From CAZVWH01 sp964631175 (GTDB lineage Bacteria > Planctomycetota > Phycisphaerae > Sedimentisphaerales > Anaerobacaceae): 5,313 bases of DNA. The stretch is from contig CAZVWH010000146.1 in the NCBI GenBank assembly GCA_964631175.1, positions 1-5,313 of the forward strand. Direction: 5' to 3'. Shown here piece after piece: positions 1 through 4,832 of this stretch (position 1 is its first letter; each line of letters opens with the position of its first letter). The position numbers were made by a program, and so were the translations under genes. The notes under the pieces were generated by a model. The model was not told the origin of the DNA. It was given only the letters and a program-made list of their open reading frames with translations, and ran no database searches.

Positions 1-42
1 GTCGGATTGCCACGGCCTACTTCGTAAGCCTCGCAATGACAA
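1..42. repeat. Dispersed REP-like repeat, possibly cut by the window edge
   Basis: Read on the minus strand, this stretch begins TTGTCATTGCGAGG and ends GTGGCAATCCGAC, with imperfect inverted ends (ATTGC at 6-10 against GCAAT at 33-37). The pattern 'GTCATTGCGAGG ... GGCAATC' resembles a dispersed intergenic repeat common in environmental bacterial genomes; that is recalled, not searched. The element may continue left of base 1. No coding potential is seen. From here to base 185 there is only AT-rich spacer, with a small 5-bp hairpin at 75-87. Confidence 0.5.
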
Positions 43-185
43 TTTAACCAATCACCATTCACCATATACTAATCGGCTTGTGAAGCCTATTTAAGACGTC
101 CTGAAGTATATGAAAGAATGTGTCATTGCCCGGTTAAATAATTCATTCGTGAGTCGGCATAGATTATTTTGACCATGCCTTCGTA

Positions 186-221
186 CCCGCCTGCCCAGAG
201 AGTACGTCGGGCAGGTCTCAT
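186..221. repeat. REP-like palindromic repeat, copy B, at the end of ftsI
   Basis: Inverted arms CCTGCCC (190-196) and GGGCAGG (209-215) are separated by 12 bases. The element matches copy A (279-315) over about 36 bases, including the flanking CCCG and GGTCT; the 12-base centres agree at 9 positions. The ftsI stop codon (TGA, read at 220-218) lies at the edge of this copy. There is no T-run after the hairpin on the minus strand, so it is not a standard intrinsic terminator. Confidence 0.75.
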
Positions 222-2083
222 CTCTCAAAACGCAGGTCATAAGGCGCTCCACCATGTGGCAAAGGTGCCCAAACGAGGCCCGCCTGCCCATAGTGTACGG
301 CGGGCAGGTCTTCATGTTTTGGGGTCGCGATTTTGTTCTGAGCCACAAGGTAAATAAGTGTTTTCTCTAATATTGCGGCAACTACTGGAGCAGCGGCGGT
401 TCCGCCGGTGTAACCTTTGCCGAGTTTGACGTTCGGCTTACGAATTGAAACTAAAACGACTACTGCCGGATTTTCTGCCGGTGCACCGGCAATAAACGAG
501 GCCACGTAAGCATCTTCAGCGTAACCTCGCCCATCGGTCTTAGCTAATTGAGCAGTCCCGGTTTTGCCGAACGCCTGCCAATTTTTGAGCTTAGCTTTTC
601 TGCCTGTGCCCTCATTAATTACGCCGGTCAAAGCATCGGTGACAATCCACTTGGCAACTTCCGGTTTGACGATATAACCAATCCGACCTGAGCCCGGTGA
701 TGGACGCTTCAGCTTAACAATTTTGCCGTCGTTATCCACCATCGCCTTGACCAGGTACGGATGAACCAAATGGCCTCCATTGGCAAGTATGCAAAAGGCC
801 TGAACTAATTGAATCGCGGTTATGGAAATTTCCTGGCCGAAGGGTATTCGGGTTACACTGTATCCGGTCCACTCACTGATAGGTCTTAGCAATCCCTCAG
901 CCTCGCCTGGCAGGTCAATGCCGGTCTTCCTGCCGAAGCCGAAGAATTTCAATCCTTCATAGAGTTTTTCTTTGCCGAGTCTCTGCCCGATTTTAGCCAT
1001 TCCAATATTACTGGACTCAACCAGAATCTCGCGCAAAGTTAAATCACCAAAACCCCTGCGATATTCACCGATTCTGCCAAAGCCACGGCCGACATAGTTT
1101 CCATTTTCGCAAAATATCTTTTCCTTTTTTGTAACAGCCCCATCATCCAGCGCAATAGCCGCGATAACCGGCTTAATAATACTTCCCGGCTCAAATTGGT
1201 CGGTTAGTGCTCGATTGCGGAAGCTATCTGTGTCGTTGGACCCGGCATTAGCCGGATCAAAGTCGGGTAGTGACACCAAGGCTAAAATCGCTCCGTCGGT
1301 GGGATCGGCTACAATTGCCACCGCCGATTCTGCTTCGTAAGCCTCGTATTGTTTTATAAGCTCGGCTCGTGCAAATTCCTGAATCGCAGCATCAATGGTT
1401 AAAATAATTCCGCATCCATTTCGTGCTTGATGGTCGATGACTTGTGACTCTTGGGCCAAGACCGGAGTTACAAACAGCGAAGGACTAATAGGTCGAATGG
1501 GCCGACGATGTACATCAGCTAAAAAAATGTTGTGCCCTGATGAACCGCTTAGCTCTGCGTTGTACTGGAACTCAACGCCACCTAAACCCCTGTTGTCCAA
1601 ACTTGTAAAGCCAACCGTATGTGCCGCAAGCCTGCCCATTGGGTAATGTCTTAGCCAATCATATTGAATGCCCACTCCATGAATTTTACCTGCTGTTTTA
1701 CACTGATTTTCATCAACACCGGCCTTTATTTTTACGAATCCCGGATTCTTACTTTCCATGATGAGCTTACAAATTTCATGTGCACCCATATCCATAATTG
1801 GGGCAAGTTTTTTGGATGTAGTTTTAGGTTCTTTTATAAGTCTCGGCTCGACAAATATGATTCGGATTCTATTACTTGCAGCAAGCACTCTGCCGCGACG
1901 GTCAAGAATCACGCCACGCTGAGGTTTTTGGGGATAGTAGGACCTCTGTTGTTTAAGGCAAATGCTGGTATAATGCTCGGCTTTGAAATATTGCAGATAA
2001 AAGCACCGACCAGCTAAAGCCAAAAATACTCCAATCAGGAGCAATAAAAGGCTAATGATGACTCGGACACTTCTATTGTACAT
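218..2083 (-). CDS. ftsI: Septal peptidoglycan transpeptidase, FtsI/PBP2-type class B penicillin-binding protein
   Basis: This inner-membrane enzyme crosslinks peptide stems of septal peptidoglycan in the periplasm, normally with FtsW. Numbering from the ATG at 2083 gives 621 residues. A short basic N-terminus is followed by one membrane helix (about 6-26), the start of the dimerisation domain with PQRGVILDRRG (from about 54), and the transpeptidase domain from about 225. All three catalytic motifs are present: SxxK in FEPGSIIK (Ser301, Lys304), SxN in ESSNIG (Ser357-Asn359) and KTG in GKTGTAQ (Lys507-Gly509). FRNRALTD precedes the active serine, as in family members. No PASTA domain is seen. 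A linker of about 25-30 residues (191-223, with SLFVTPVLAQES) before the LTID strand looks longer than usual. I chose the ATG at 2083, with GGA five bases upstream; a TTG at 2098 would add five residues (MNRIT). The last ~32 residues run through repeat copy A and are probably not ancestral. It follows ftsL after a 378-base gap. Confidence 0.95.
   Translation of the reverse strand: MYNRSVRVIISLLLLLIGVFLALAGRCFYLQYFKAEHYTSICLKQQRSYYPQKPQRGVILDRRGRVLAASNRIRIIFVEPRLIKEPKTTSKKLAPIMDMGAHEICKLIMESKNPGFVKIKAGVDENQCKTAGKIHGVGIQYDWLRHYPMGRLAAHTVGFTSLDNRGLGGVEFQYNAELSGSSGHNIFLADVHRRPIRPISPSLFVTPVLAQESQVIDHQARNGCGIILTIDAAIQEFARAELIKQYEAYEAESAVAIVADPTDGAILALVSLPDFDPANAGSNDTDSFRNRALTDQFEPGSIIKPVIAAIALDDGAVTKKEKIFCENGNYVGRGFGRIGEYRRGFGDLTLREILVESSNIGMAKIGQRLGKEKLYEGLKFFGFGRKTGIDLPGEAEGLLRPISEWTGYSVTRIPFGQEISITAIQLVQAFCILANGGHLVHPYLVKAMVDNDGKIVKLKRPSPGSGRIGYIVKPEVAKWIVTDALTGVINEGTGRKAKLKNWQAFGKTGTAQLAKTDGRGYAEDAYVASFIAGAPAENPAVVVLVSIRKPNVKLGKGYTGGTAAAPVVAAILEKTLIYLVAQNKIATPKHEDLPAVHYGQAGLVWAPLPHGGAPYDLRFER
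279..315. repeat. REP-like palindromic repeat, copy A, inside ftsI
   Basis: Inverted arms CCTGCCC (283-289) and GGGCAGG (302-308) surround a 12-base centre, as in copy B, which lies 93 bases away in the same orientation. This copy is inside the ftsI reading frame and is translated as HEDLPAVHYGQAG, near the C-terminus. The translation has no resemblance to the usual end of an FtsI protein, so it is best read as a repeat inserted into, or read through by, the gene's 3' end. Confidence 0.75.
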
Positions 2084-2101
2084 CGTAATCCGATTCAAAA
2101 A

Positions 2102-2141
2102 CTCCCAAATAAACTTGTCCCCGCGAAAACGGGGATTTGGG
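2102..2141 (-). promoter_or_regulatory. Hairpin in the ftsI leader that could cover GGGAG
   Basis: On the minus strand an outer stem CCCAAAT (2141-2135) pairs with ATTTGGG (2110-2104), and an inner stem CCCCG (2134-2130) pairs with CGGGG (2123-2119) around a TTTTCG loop. Eight bases (2118-2111) are bulged on one side. The SD-like GGGAG (2106-2102) is partly inside the outer stem. This could affect ftsI translation, but GGGAG is only 3 bases from the TTG start and 18 from the ATG, so neither spacing is good. The inner part also resembles common 'CCCGCGAAA.CGGGG' dispersed repeats and may simply be one. Confidence 0.35.
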
Positions 2142-2188
2142 GGCTATTGATACCATTAAAACTAATGTTAATAGGAATTGTTTCGATT

Positions 2189-2262
2189 TGTCACTCCTGC
2201 GGAAGCAGGAGTCCAGAAAACGCTATTAAAATAGCTGGATTCACGCCTTCGCGGGAATGACA
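2189..2262. repeat. Composite palindromic repeat (MITE-like or paired REP)
   Basis: The 74-base element has imperfect terminal inverted repeats, TGTCACTCCTGC at the left and GCGGGAATGACA at the right. Each half is itself a hairpin: 2193-2212 has a perfect 8-bp stem (ACTCCTGC/GCAGGAGT) with a GGAA loop, and 2239-2258 has an 8-bp stem with one mismatch and a CTTC loop. Inner TCCAG (2212-2216) and CTGGA (2235-2239) also pair. The layout resembles the widespread 'TCATTCCCGCGAAAGCGGGAATCCAG' class of non-autonomous repeats. It carries no ORF. Confidence 0.75.
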
Positions 2263-2326
2263 TTGTTATTCTATGCTTCTCGTGTTTTATCATTTCCCTT
2301 GGAATCTGCGATATTTATGCAGGAAT

Positions 2327-2457
2327 CAATAAACCTATCTCGAACTGGGTCGAGAGATATTTAGCCCCGCTCGTCAGGGCGGAGCCTGCCGGAGCACGGC
2401 AATCCTTCGACTCTGCTCAGGCCTGCCCCGGGCAAGGCCGAGGGGACAGGTTTATTG
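2327..2457. repeat. Possible inserted repeat with inverted ends and flanking direct repeat
   Basis: Perfect 10-base inverted ends CAATAAACCT (2327-2336) and AGGTTTATTG (2448-2457) bound a GC-rich stretch. A 12-base direct repeat with one mismatch overlaps both edges: TGCAGGAATCAA (2318-2329) and TGCAGGATTCAA (2456-2467), which looks like a decayed target duplication. Inside are a small hairpin (CTCGA/TCGAG, about 2339-2354) and CCTTCGACTCTGCTCAGG (2404-2421), related to the repeat at 2692-2715. With 2099-2326 this completes the 378-base gap between ftsL and ftsI, in which I see no gene and no convincing promoter. Confidence 0.45.
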
Positions 2458-2465
2458 CAGGATTC

Positions 2466-2484
2466 AAAATGCAGTTTTACTGCA
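2466..2484 (-). terminator. Weak terminator-like hairpin overlapping the ftsL stop
   Basis: On the minus strand a perfect 6-bp stem TGCAGT (2484-2479) / ACTGCA (2475-2470) with a 3-base AAA loop is followed by TTTT (2469-2466). The stem includes part of the ftsL stop codon. Both stem and T-run are short, so strong termination is unlikely. At most it would lower read-through into ftsI. Confidence 0.2.
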
Positions 2485-2689
2485 GGTTCGCTGAAACTGC
2501 AGCGGGATTTATCAAACTCTCTAATTGTAGCTGCTTATTACCAAGCTGTTGTTTTAACTGGTTTTGCTCAGCCTTATATGTACAAAGTTTATAGAAAATG
2601 CGATTATTAGCACTGCGCAGATAAATAGCAAAAATCGAAACAGATGCAAAACAGAAAACAACAACAATAAAACGAAATCGGAAGCTCAT
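2477..2689 (-). CDS. ftsL: FtsL-like small bitopic division protein
   Basis: The 70-residue protein has a short basic cytoplasmic start (MSFRFRF), one membrane helix (about 7-24) and a polar Gln/Leu-rich periplasmic stretch (about 37-60, KAEQNQLKQQLGNKQLQLESL) that looks like a short coiled coil, ending in INPAAV. This is the FtsL/FtsB layout, and the position directly before ftsI is where ftsL belongs. FtsL sequences are poorly conserved, so the call rests on layout and context. At 70 residues it is shorter than typical FtsL (roughly 100-120). In known systems FtsL forms a complex with FtsB and FtsQ that activates FtsWI. The start ATG has AAGGA only one base upstream, an unusually tight spacing, and that AAGGA lies inside a dispersed repeat. 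It follows the LysM gene by 25 bases, so it is probably co-transcribed. An FtsB-type (DivIC) protein is the main alternative. Confidence 0.65.
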   Translation of the reverse strand: MSFRFRFIVVVFCFASVSIFAIYLRSANNRIFYKLCTYKAEQNQLKQQLGNKQLQLESLINPAAVSANLQ

Positions 2690-2691
2690 TT

Positions 2692-2715
2692 CCTTCGACC
2701 GGCTCAGGACAGGCT
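2692..2715. repeat. Dispersed repeat between the LysM gene and ftsL
   Basis: The plus strand reads CCTTCGACCGGCTCAGGACA followed by GGCT; the minus strand therefore has the pattern 'CCTGAGC..GTCGAAGG' familiar from dispersed repeats in many environmental genomes. A related copy, CCTTCGACTCTGCTCAGG, is at 2404-2421. It fills nearly the whole 25-base spacer: the LysM stop (TAA, 2717-2715) touches one end, and the other end supplies AAGG of the AAGGA before the ftsL ATG. Confidence 0.6.
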
Positions 2716-3587
2716 TACCGAGCAGGCATTCTCAAACGCATACCAATAACAAGGATATTTTCATTGTTCAAAGTATCAGTGTTTAATTTACTGATTTCAG
2801 AGAAACGGCTGCCATTTCCAAGCTGCTCAGCAGCAATTGTCCATAGACTATCGCCTTGGCGTACGGCGTACCATCTGTCTTTATTTGTACCGCTGCTGTC
2901 GCCCGAATCTGCCAGAACGGACCTGCCGATGGATTTGACCTTCTCGAATAGATTACTGGACAAAACGTTACCGATTTTGTTTTTGTCCTGCGTAGTCCGC
3001 CACTGGCGGAGCGGTGGTATGATGAGTTTTTGCCCGACGTAAACTTCGTCAGGCGTCCTCAGTTGTTTGCGATTGGCTTCAAATATCCTGTTTATGTTTA
3101 TCTTTCTATTACCTTCCACAGGGCCATAAAATTTCTTGGCTATGCTGGCCAGATTATCTCCTTCCCTAACGACGTAGATTTTCGGCCAAGTCGGCTTAAC
3201 AACGGCCTTCTGGACCCCGGCTGCTGAAGGGAAGGCTTGTGCAACTTGAGGCTCGATTTCAGTGCTCTTACTAAGATTTTGACCTGTTGAAGAGCCTGCC
3301 GGTACCGGTATAGGAATTACCGAGCGAATATCCTGTTCGTTCTCCGAGAGGACTTGATCCTCACTAAATGTCTGTTTTTCGACCACTTTCATCCAATCTA
3401 AATCTTTTTGTGTTTTACGCTCTTTGGTCCCGATACCCAGCGAATTATCCTCAAAGGTGGTCATAGTAGTAGTTAGTTCATTGCTGTCCGTCTTATTCAA
3501 AAAATTTGGTAGTCCGTTAATGACAAATGCAATTACAAATATAAAGATAAGGCCCAATAGCAGTCCAATTTTGGCATCAGATGTCAT
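2715..3587 (-). CDS. Membrane-anchored protein with two LysM domains
   Basis: The 290-residue protein starts with a short cytoplasmic tip and one hydrophobic helix (about 7-25, IGLLLGLIFIFVIAFVI) without a signal-peptidase site that I can recognise, so it is probably an anchored periplasmic protein. Residues 30-135 form a low-complexity polar and Pro-rich linker. LysM 1 is at about 136-192 (YVVREGDNLASIAKKFYG ... VGQKLIIPP). A second linker (193-238) leads to LysM 2 at about 239-288 (WYAVRQGDSLWTIAAEQLG ... IGMRLRMP), which ends the protein. LysM domains bind N-acetylglucosamine in peptidoglycan; no catalytic domain is present. The start ATG has GGAG seven bases upstream. It lies between rsmH and ftsL, where most dcw clusters have nothing, which suggests a wall or division role; this is inference. 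Linker residues around PPLRQWRTTQ are encoded by a short palindrome. Confidence 0.9.
   Translation of the reverse strand: MTSDAKIGLLLGLIFIFVIAFVINGLPNFLNKTDSNELTTTMTTFEDNSLGIGTKERKTQKDLDWMKVVEKQTFSEDQVLSENEQDIRSVIPIPVPAGSSTGQNLSKSTEIEPQVAQAFPSAAGVQKAVVKPTWPKIYVVREGDNLASIAKKFYGPVEGNRKININRIFEANRKQLRTPDEVYVGQKLIIPPLRQWRTTQDKNKIGNVLSSNLFEKVKSIGRSVLADSGDSSGTNKDRWYAVRQGDSLWTIAAEQLGNGSRFSEISKLNTDTLNNENILVIGMRLRMPAR
2994..3012. repeat. Small palindrome within the LysM coding region
   Basis: A perfect 6-bp inverted repeat, TCCGCC (2996-3001) and GGCGGA (3005-3010), has a 3-base ACT centre. It encodes part of the linker between the LysM domains (LRQWRTT). The form 'TCCGCCANTGGCGGA' resembles short dispersed palindromes, but the match is short and could be chance. 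Confidence 0.35.
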
Positions 3588-3608
3588 AACGAAACTCCAT
3601 TTCCTTCT

Positions 3609-3691
3609 GCGTATTGCGTATATCGTATCGCGTATTGCGTATATCGTATCGCATTATTTTTTTACGCGATACTCAATACGCACGACGCACT
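3609..3691. repeat. Tandem 21-base repeat with inverted partner in the rsmH-LysM spacer
   Basis: Two identical 21-base units stand head to tail at 3609-3629 and 3630-3650; each starts GCGTATTGCG and ends ATATCGTATC. After an AT-rich loop (3653-3665, with seven T) comes an inverted partner, GCGATACTCAATACGC (3666-3681), whose two halves pair with 3646-3652 and 3630-3637. The result is a long imperfect stem-loop, followed by more CG-TAC-type sequence to 3691. It nearly fills the 110-base spacer between the rsmH stop and the Shine-Dalgarno sequence of the LysM gene. Similar 'CGTATTGCGTATCG' repeats are, from memory, common in uncultured Planctomycetota. Confidence 0.8.
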
Positions 3692-3697
3692 ACGAGG

Positions 3698-4603
3698 TTA
3701 TTGTTTTTGTGCGATTCTTAGCTTTGCGCTCCTTGCCCGCCTATTTCTGGAGATTTCCTCATAGCTTGGCACAATCGGCTTTTTCGTGATAATCCTGTAA
3801 ACTTTCTCGTTCTTATTTTGTTTGAAATTGTTCTTAACCAGCCTATCTTCTAAGCTGTGATAGCTAATCACTGCTATATAGCCATTTTTATTTAGCAGCT
3901 CCGGCACGCAACTAAGCAGCTCCTTCAAGTTCTCCAGCTCATTATTTACGGCAATTCTCAGTGCCTGAAAGGTTCTGGTCGCCGGATGTATCCTATGTTT
4001 TCGTTTTTTTCCCTGGCGCTGTAGCGCCTTACTAACTATAGCTGCTAATTGGCCGGTTGTAGTTATGGGCCGACGCCGGCGCTGCTGGACAATAAACCGT
4101 GCGATCCGCCTTGAAGCCCTATCCTGGCCGAATCTGTAAATCAAATCAGCCAGAGTTCTTTCATCCGCTCTATTCACTATATCGGCAGCAGTGGTCTTTA
4201 ATCTTTTATCAAATCTCATATCCAACGGCATATTGTTAAGGAAACTTAGACCTTTCTCGACATCAGCCAATTGCGCTGAGCTGACGCCCAAATCCGCTAA
4301 TATAAAATGGACCTTTTCTATGCCAAGCTTTCCGACATATTCGGTGATTTGAGAGAAATTGCAGATATGTAAAATAACCTTGCAGACAAGGTCTTTTAAT
4401 ATGAATTGGGTCCTTTGGATAGCACGTTTATCAACATCTAGACCTACAATTACACCCTTAGGTCCCAAAATTTTGCCGAACAGTAAACTATGACCTCCTT
4501 GTCCAATGGTCGCATCGACCATCACCCCATCCGGCGGTAAGTTTATCTGTTCGGCTAATGTTTCCGCGAGAACCGGTATGTGCTCTACTGTCGAACTGTT
4601 CAC
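3698..4603 (-). CDS. rsmH: 16S rRNA (cytosine(1402)-N(4))-methyltransferase RsmH (MraW)
   Basis: This cytoplasmic SAM-dependent enzyme methylates N4 of C1402 in the 16S rRNA decoding centre. The 301-residue product is full length for the family. Recognisable parts in order: HIPVL near the N-terminus (8-12), the SAM-binding motif VDATIGQGGHS (29-39), GLDVDKRA with acidic Asp56, LADLGVSSAQL (102-112), PLDMRFD (126-132), HPATRTFQALRIAVNNEL (206-223), SYHSLEDRLVK (247-257) and the C-terminal RSAKLRIA (291-298). The start is GTG at 4603, the first usual start codon after an in-frame stop at 4624-4622. The AGGTG there overlaps the start codon itself and cannot serve as its ribosome site, and the next AGG (4623-4621) is 17 bases away, so initiation may rely on coupling to the small ORF that ends 13 bases upstream. 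The stop is TAA. Confidence 0.97.
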   Translation of the reverse strand: MNSSTVEHIPVLAETLAEQINLPPDGVMVDATIGQGGHSLLFGKILGPKGVIVGLDVDKRAIQRTQFILKDLVCKVILHICNFSQITEYVGKLGIEKVHFILADLGVSSAQLADVEKGLSFLNNMPLDMRFDKRLKTTAADIVNRADERTLADLIYRFGQDRASRRIARFIVQQRRRRPITTTGQLAAIVSKALQRQGKKRKHRIHPATRTFQALRIAVNNELENLKELLSCVPELLNKNGYIAVISYHSLEDRLVKNNFKQNKNEKVYRIITKKPIVPSYEEISRNRRARSAKLRIAQKQ

Positions 4604-4616
4604 CTCAATATAGATT

Positions 4617-4814
4617 TCAACCTACGGGCACTGCATTAACCCGGCTCTTAAGTCTTTCAATATCAGGCGAGAACTCAATGTTGGAAAAAACATTGCCGAG
4701 CCTTTTCACCCGTTCCAGCCGTTCAGCAAGAACAGCCAGCGAGGCAAAGGTTTCTTCGTCAACCGCTCTTTTACCTGATAGGTTTCTTCTGACAATCTGG
4801 CAATGATCCATCAT
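4617..4814 (-). CDS. Small protein of unknown function between mraZ and rsmH
   Basis: I do not recognise this 65-residue product. It is rich in charged residues, has no membrane segment, no Cys pair beyond a lone Cys5, and no known motif. Residues about 19-40 (DEETFASLAVLAERLERVKRLG) are predicted by eye to form an amphipathic helix. It is probably a real gene: GGAG stands five bases before the first of two tandem ATG codons (4814 and 4811), it fits neatly with 18 bases after mraZ and 13 before rsmH, and no longer competing frame covers this gap. The product is likely cytoplasmic. Either ATG could be used. Its place suggests co-expression with mraZ and rsmH, but no function can be assigned. 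Confidence 0.7.
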   Translation of the reverse strand: MMDHCQIVRRNLSGKRAVDEETFASLAVLAERLERVKRLGNVFSNIEFSPDIERLKSRVNAVPVG

Positions 4815-4819
4815 TGTGT

Positions 4820-4823
4820 CTCC
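4820..4823 (-). promoter_or_regulatory. Ribosome binding site of the small ORF
   Basis: GGAG on the minus strand, within GTGGAG, lies 5 bases before the ATG at 4814 and 8 before the ATG at 4811. Both spacings are workable. It is the main non-homology evidence that the 65-codon frame is translated. Confidence 0.7.
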
Positions 4824-4832
4824 ACTAAAAAA

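Noticed and set aside
190..215. Intrinsic terminator after ftsI
   Set aside because: The hairpin is present but no T-run follows on the minus strand, and the same palindrome occurs inside the gene at 283-308. It is better called a repeat.
91..348. 85-codon open frame on the minus strand overlapping the ftsI end
   Set aside because: It overlaps the ftsI tail in another frame and reads through both repeat copies (CPPYTMGRR / CPTYSLGRR). The internal similarity comes from the DNA repeat, and there is no independent evidence of translation.
1333..1346. 14-base match CTTCGTAAGCCTCG shared by ftsI and the repeat at 20-33
   Set aside because: In ftsI it encodes a natural-looking helix (EAYEAE) in an alignable position, and a single 14-base match across both strands of a 5.3-kb window is not improbable enough to claim a repeat.
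2262..2300. Promoter for ftsI with a TAGAAT -10-like hexamer (about 2268-2273, minus strand)
   Set aside because: No acceptable -35 sequence stands at the right distance, and such hexamers are common in AT-rich spacer.
2099..2476. A hidden small gene or RNA in the ftsL-ftsI gap
   Set aside because: No frame of useful length with a start and ribosome site is seen on either strand, and the structured parts are explained by palindromic repeats.
3609..3650. CRISPR array
   Set aside because: The two 21-base units are directly adjacent with no spacers, and no cas gene is present.
3424..3789. 121-codon plus-strand frame across the rsmH-LysM spacer
   Set aside because: It lies antisense to the ends of two well-supported genes; its repeated IAYIVS segment is just the 21-base tandem repeat translated.
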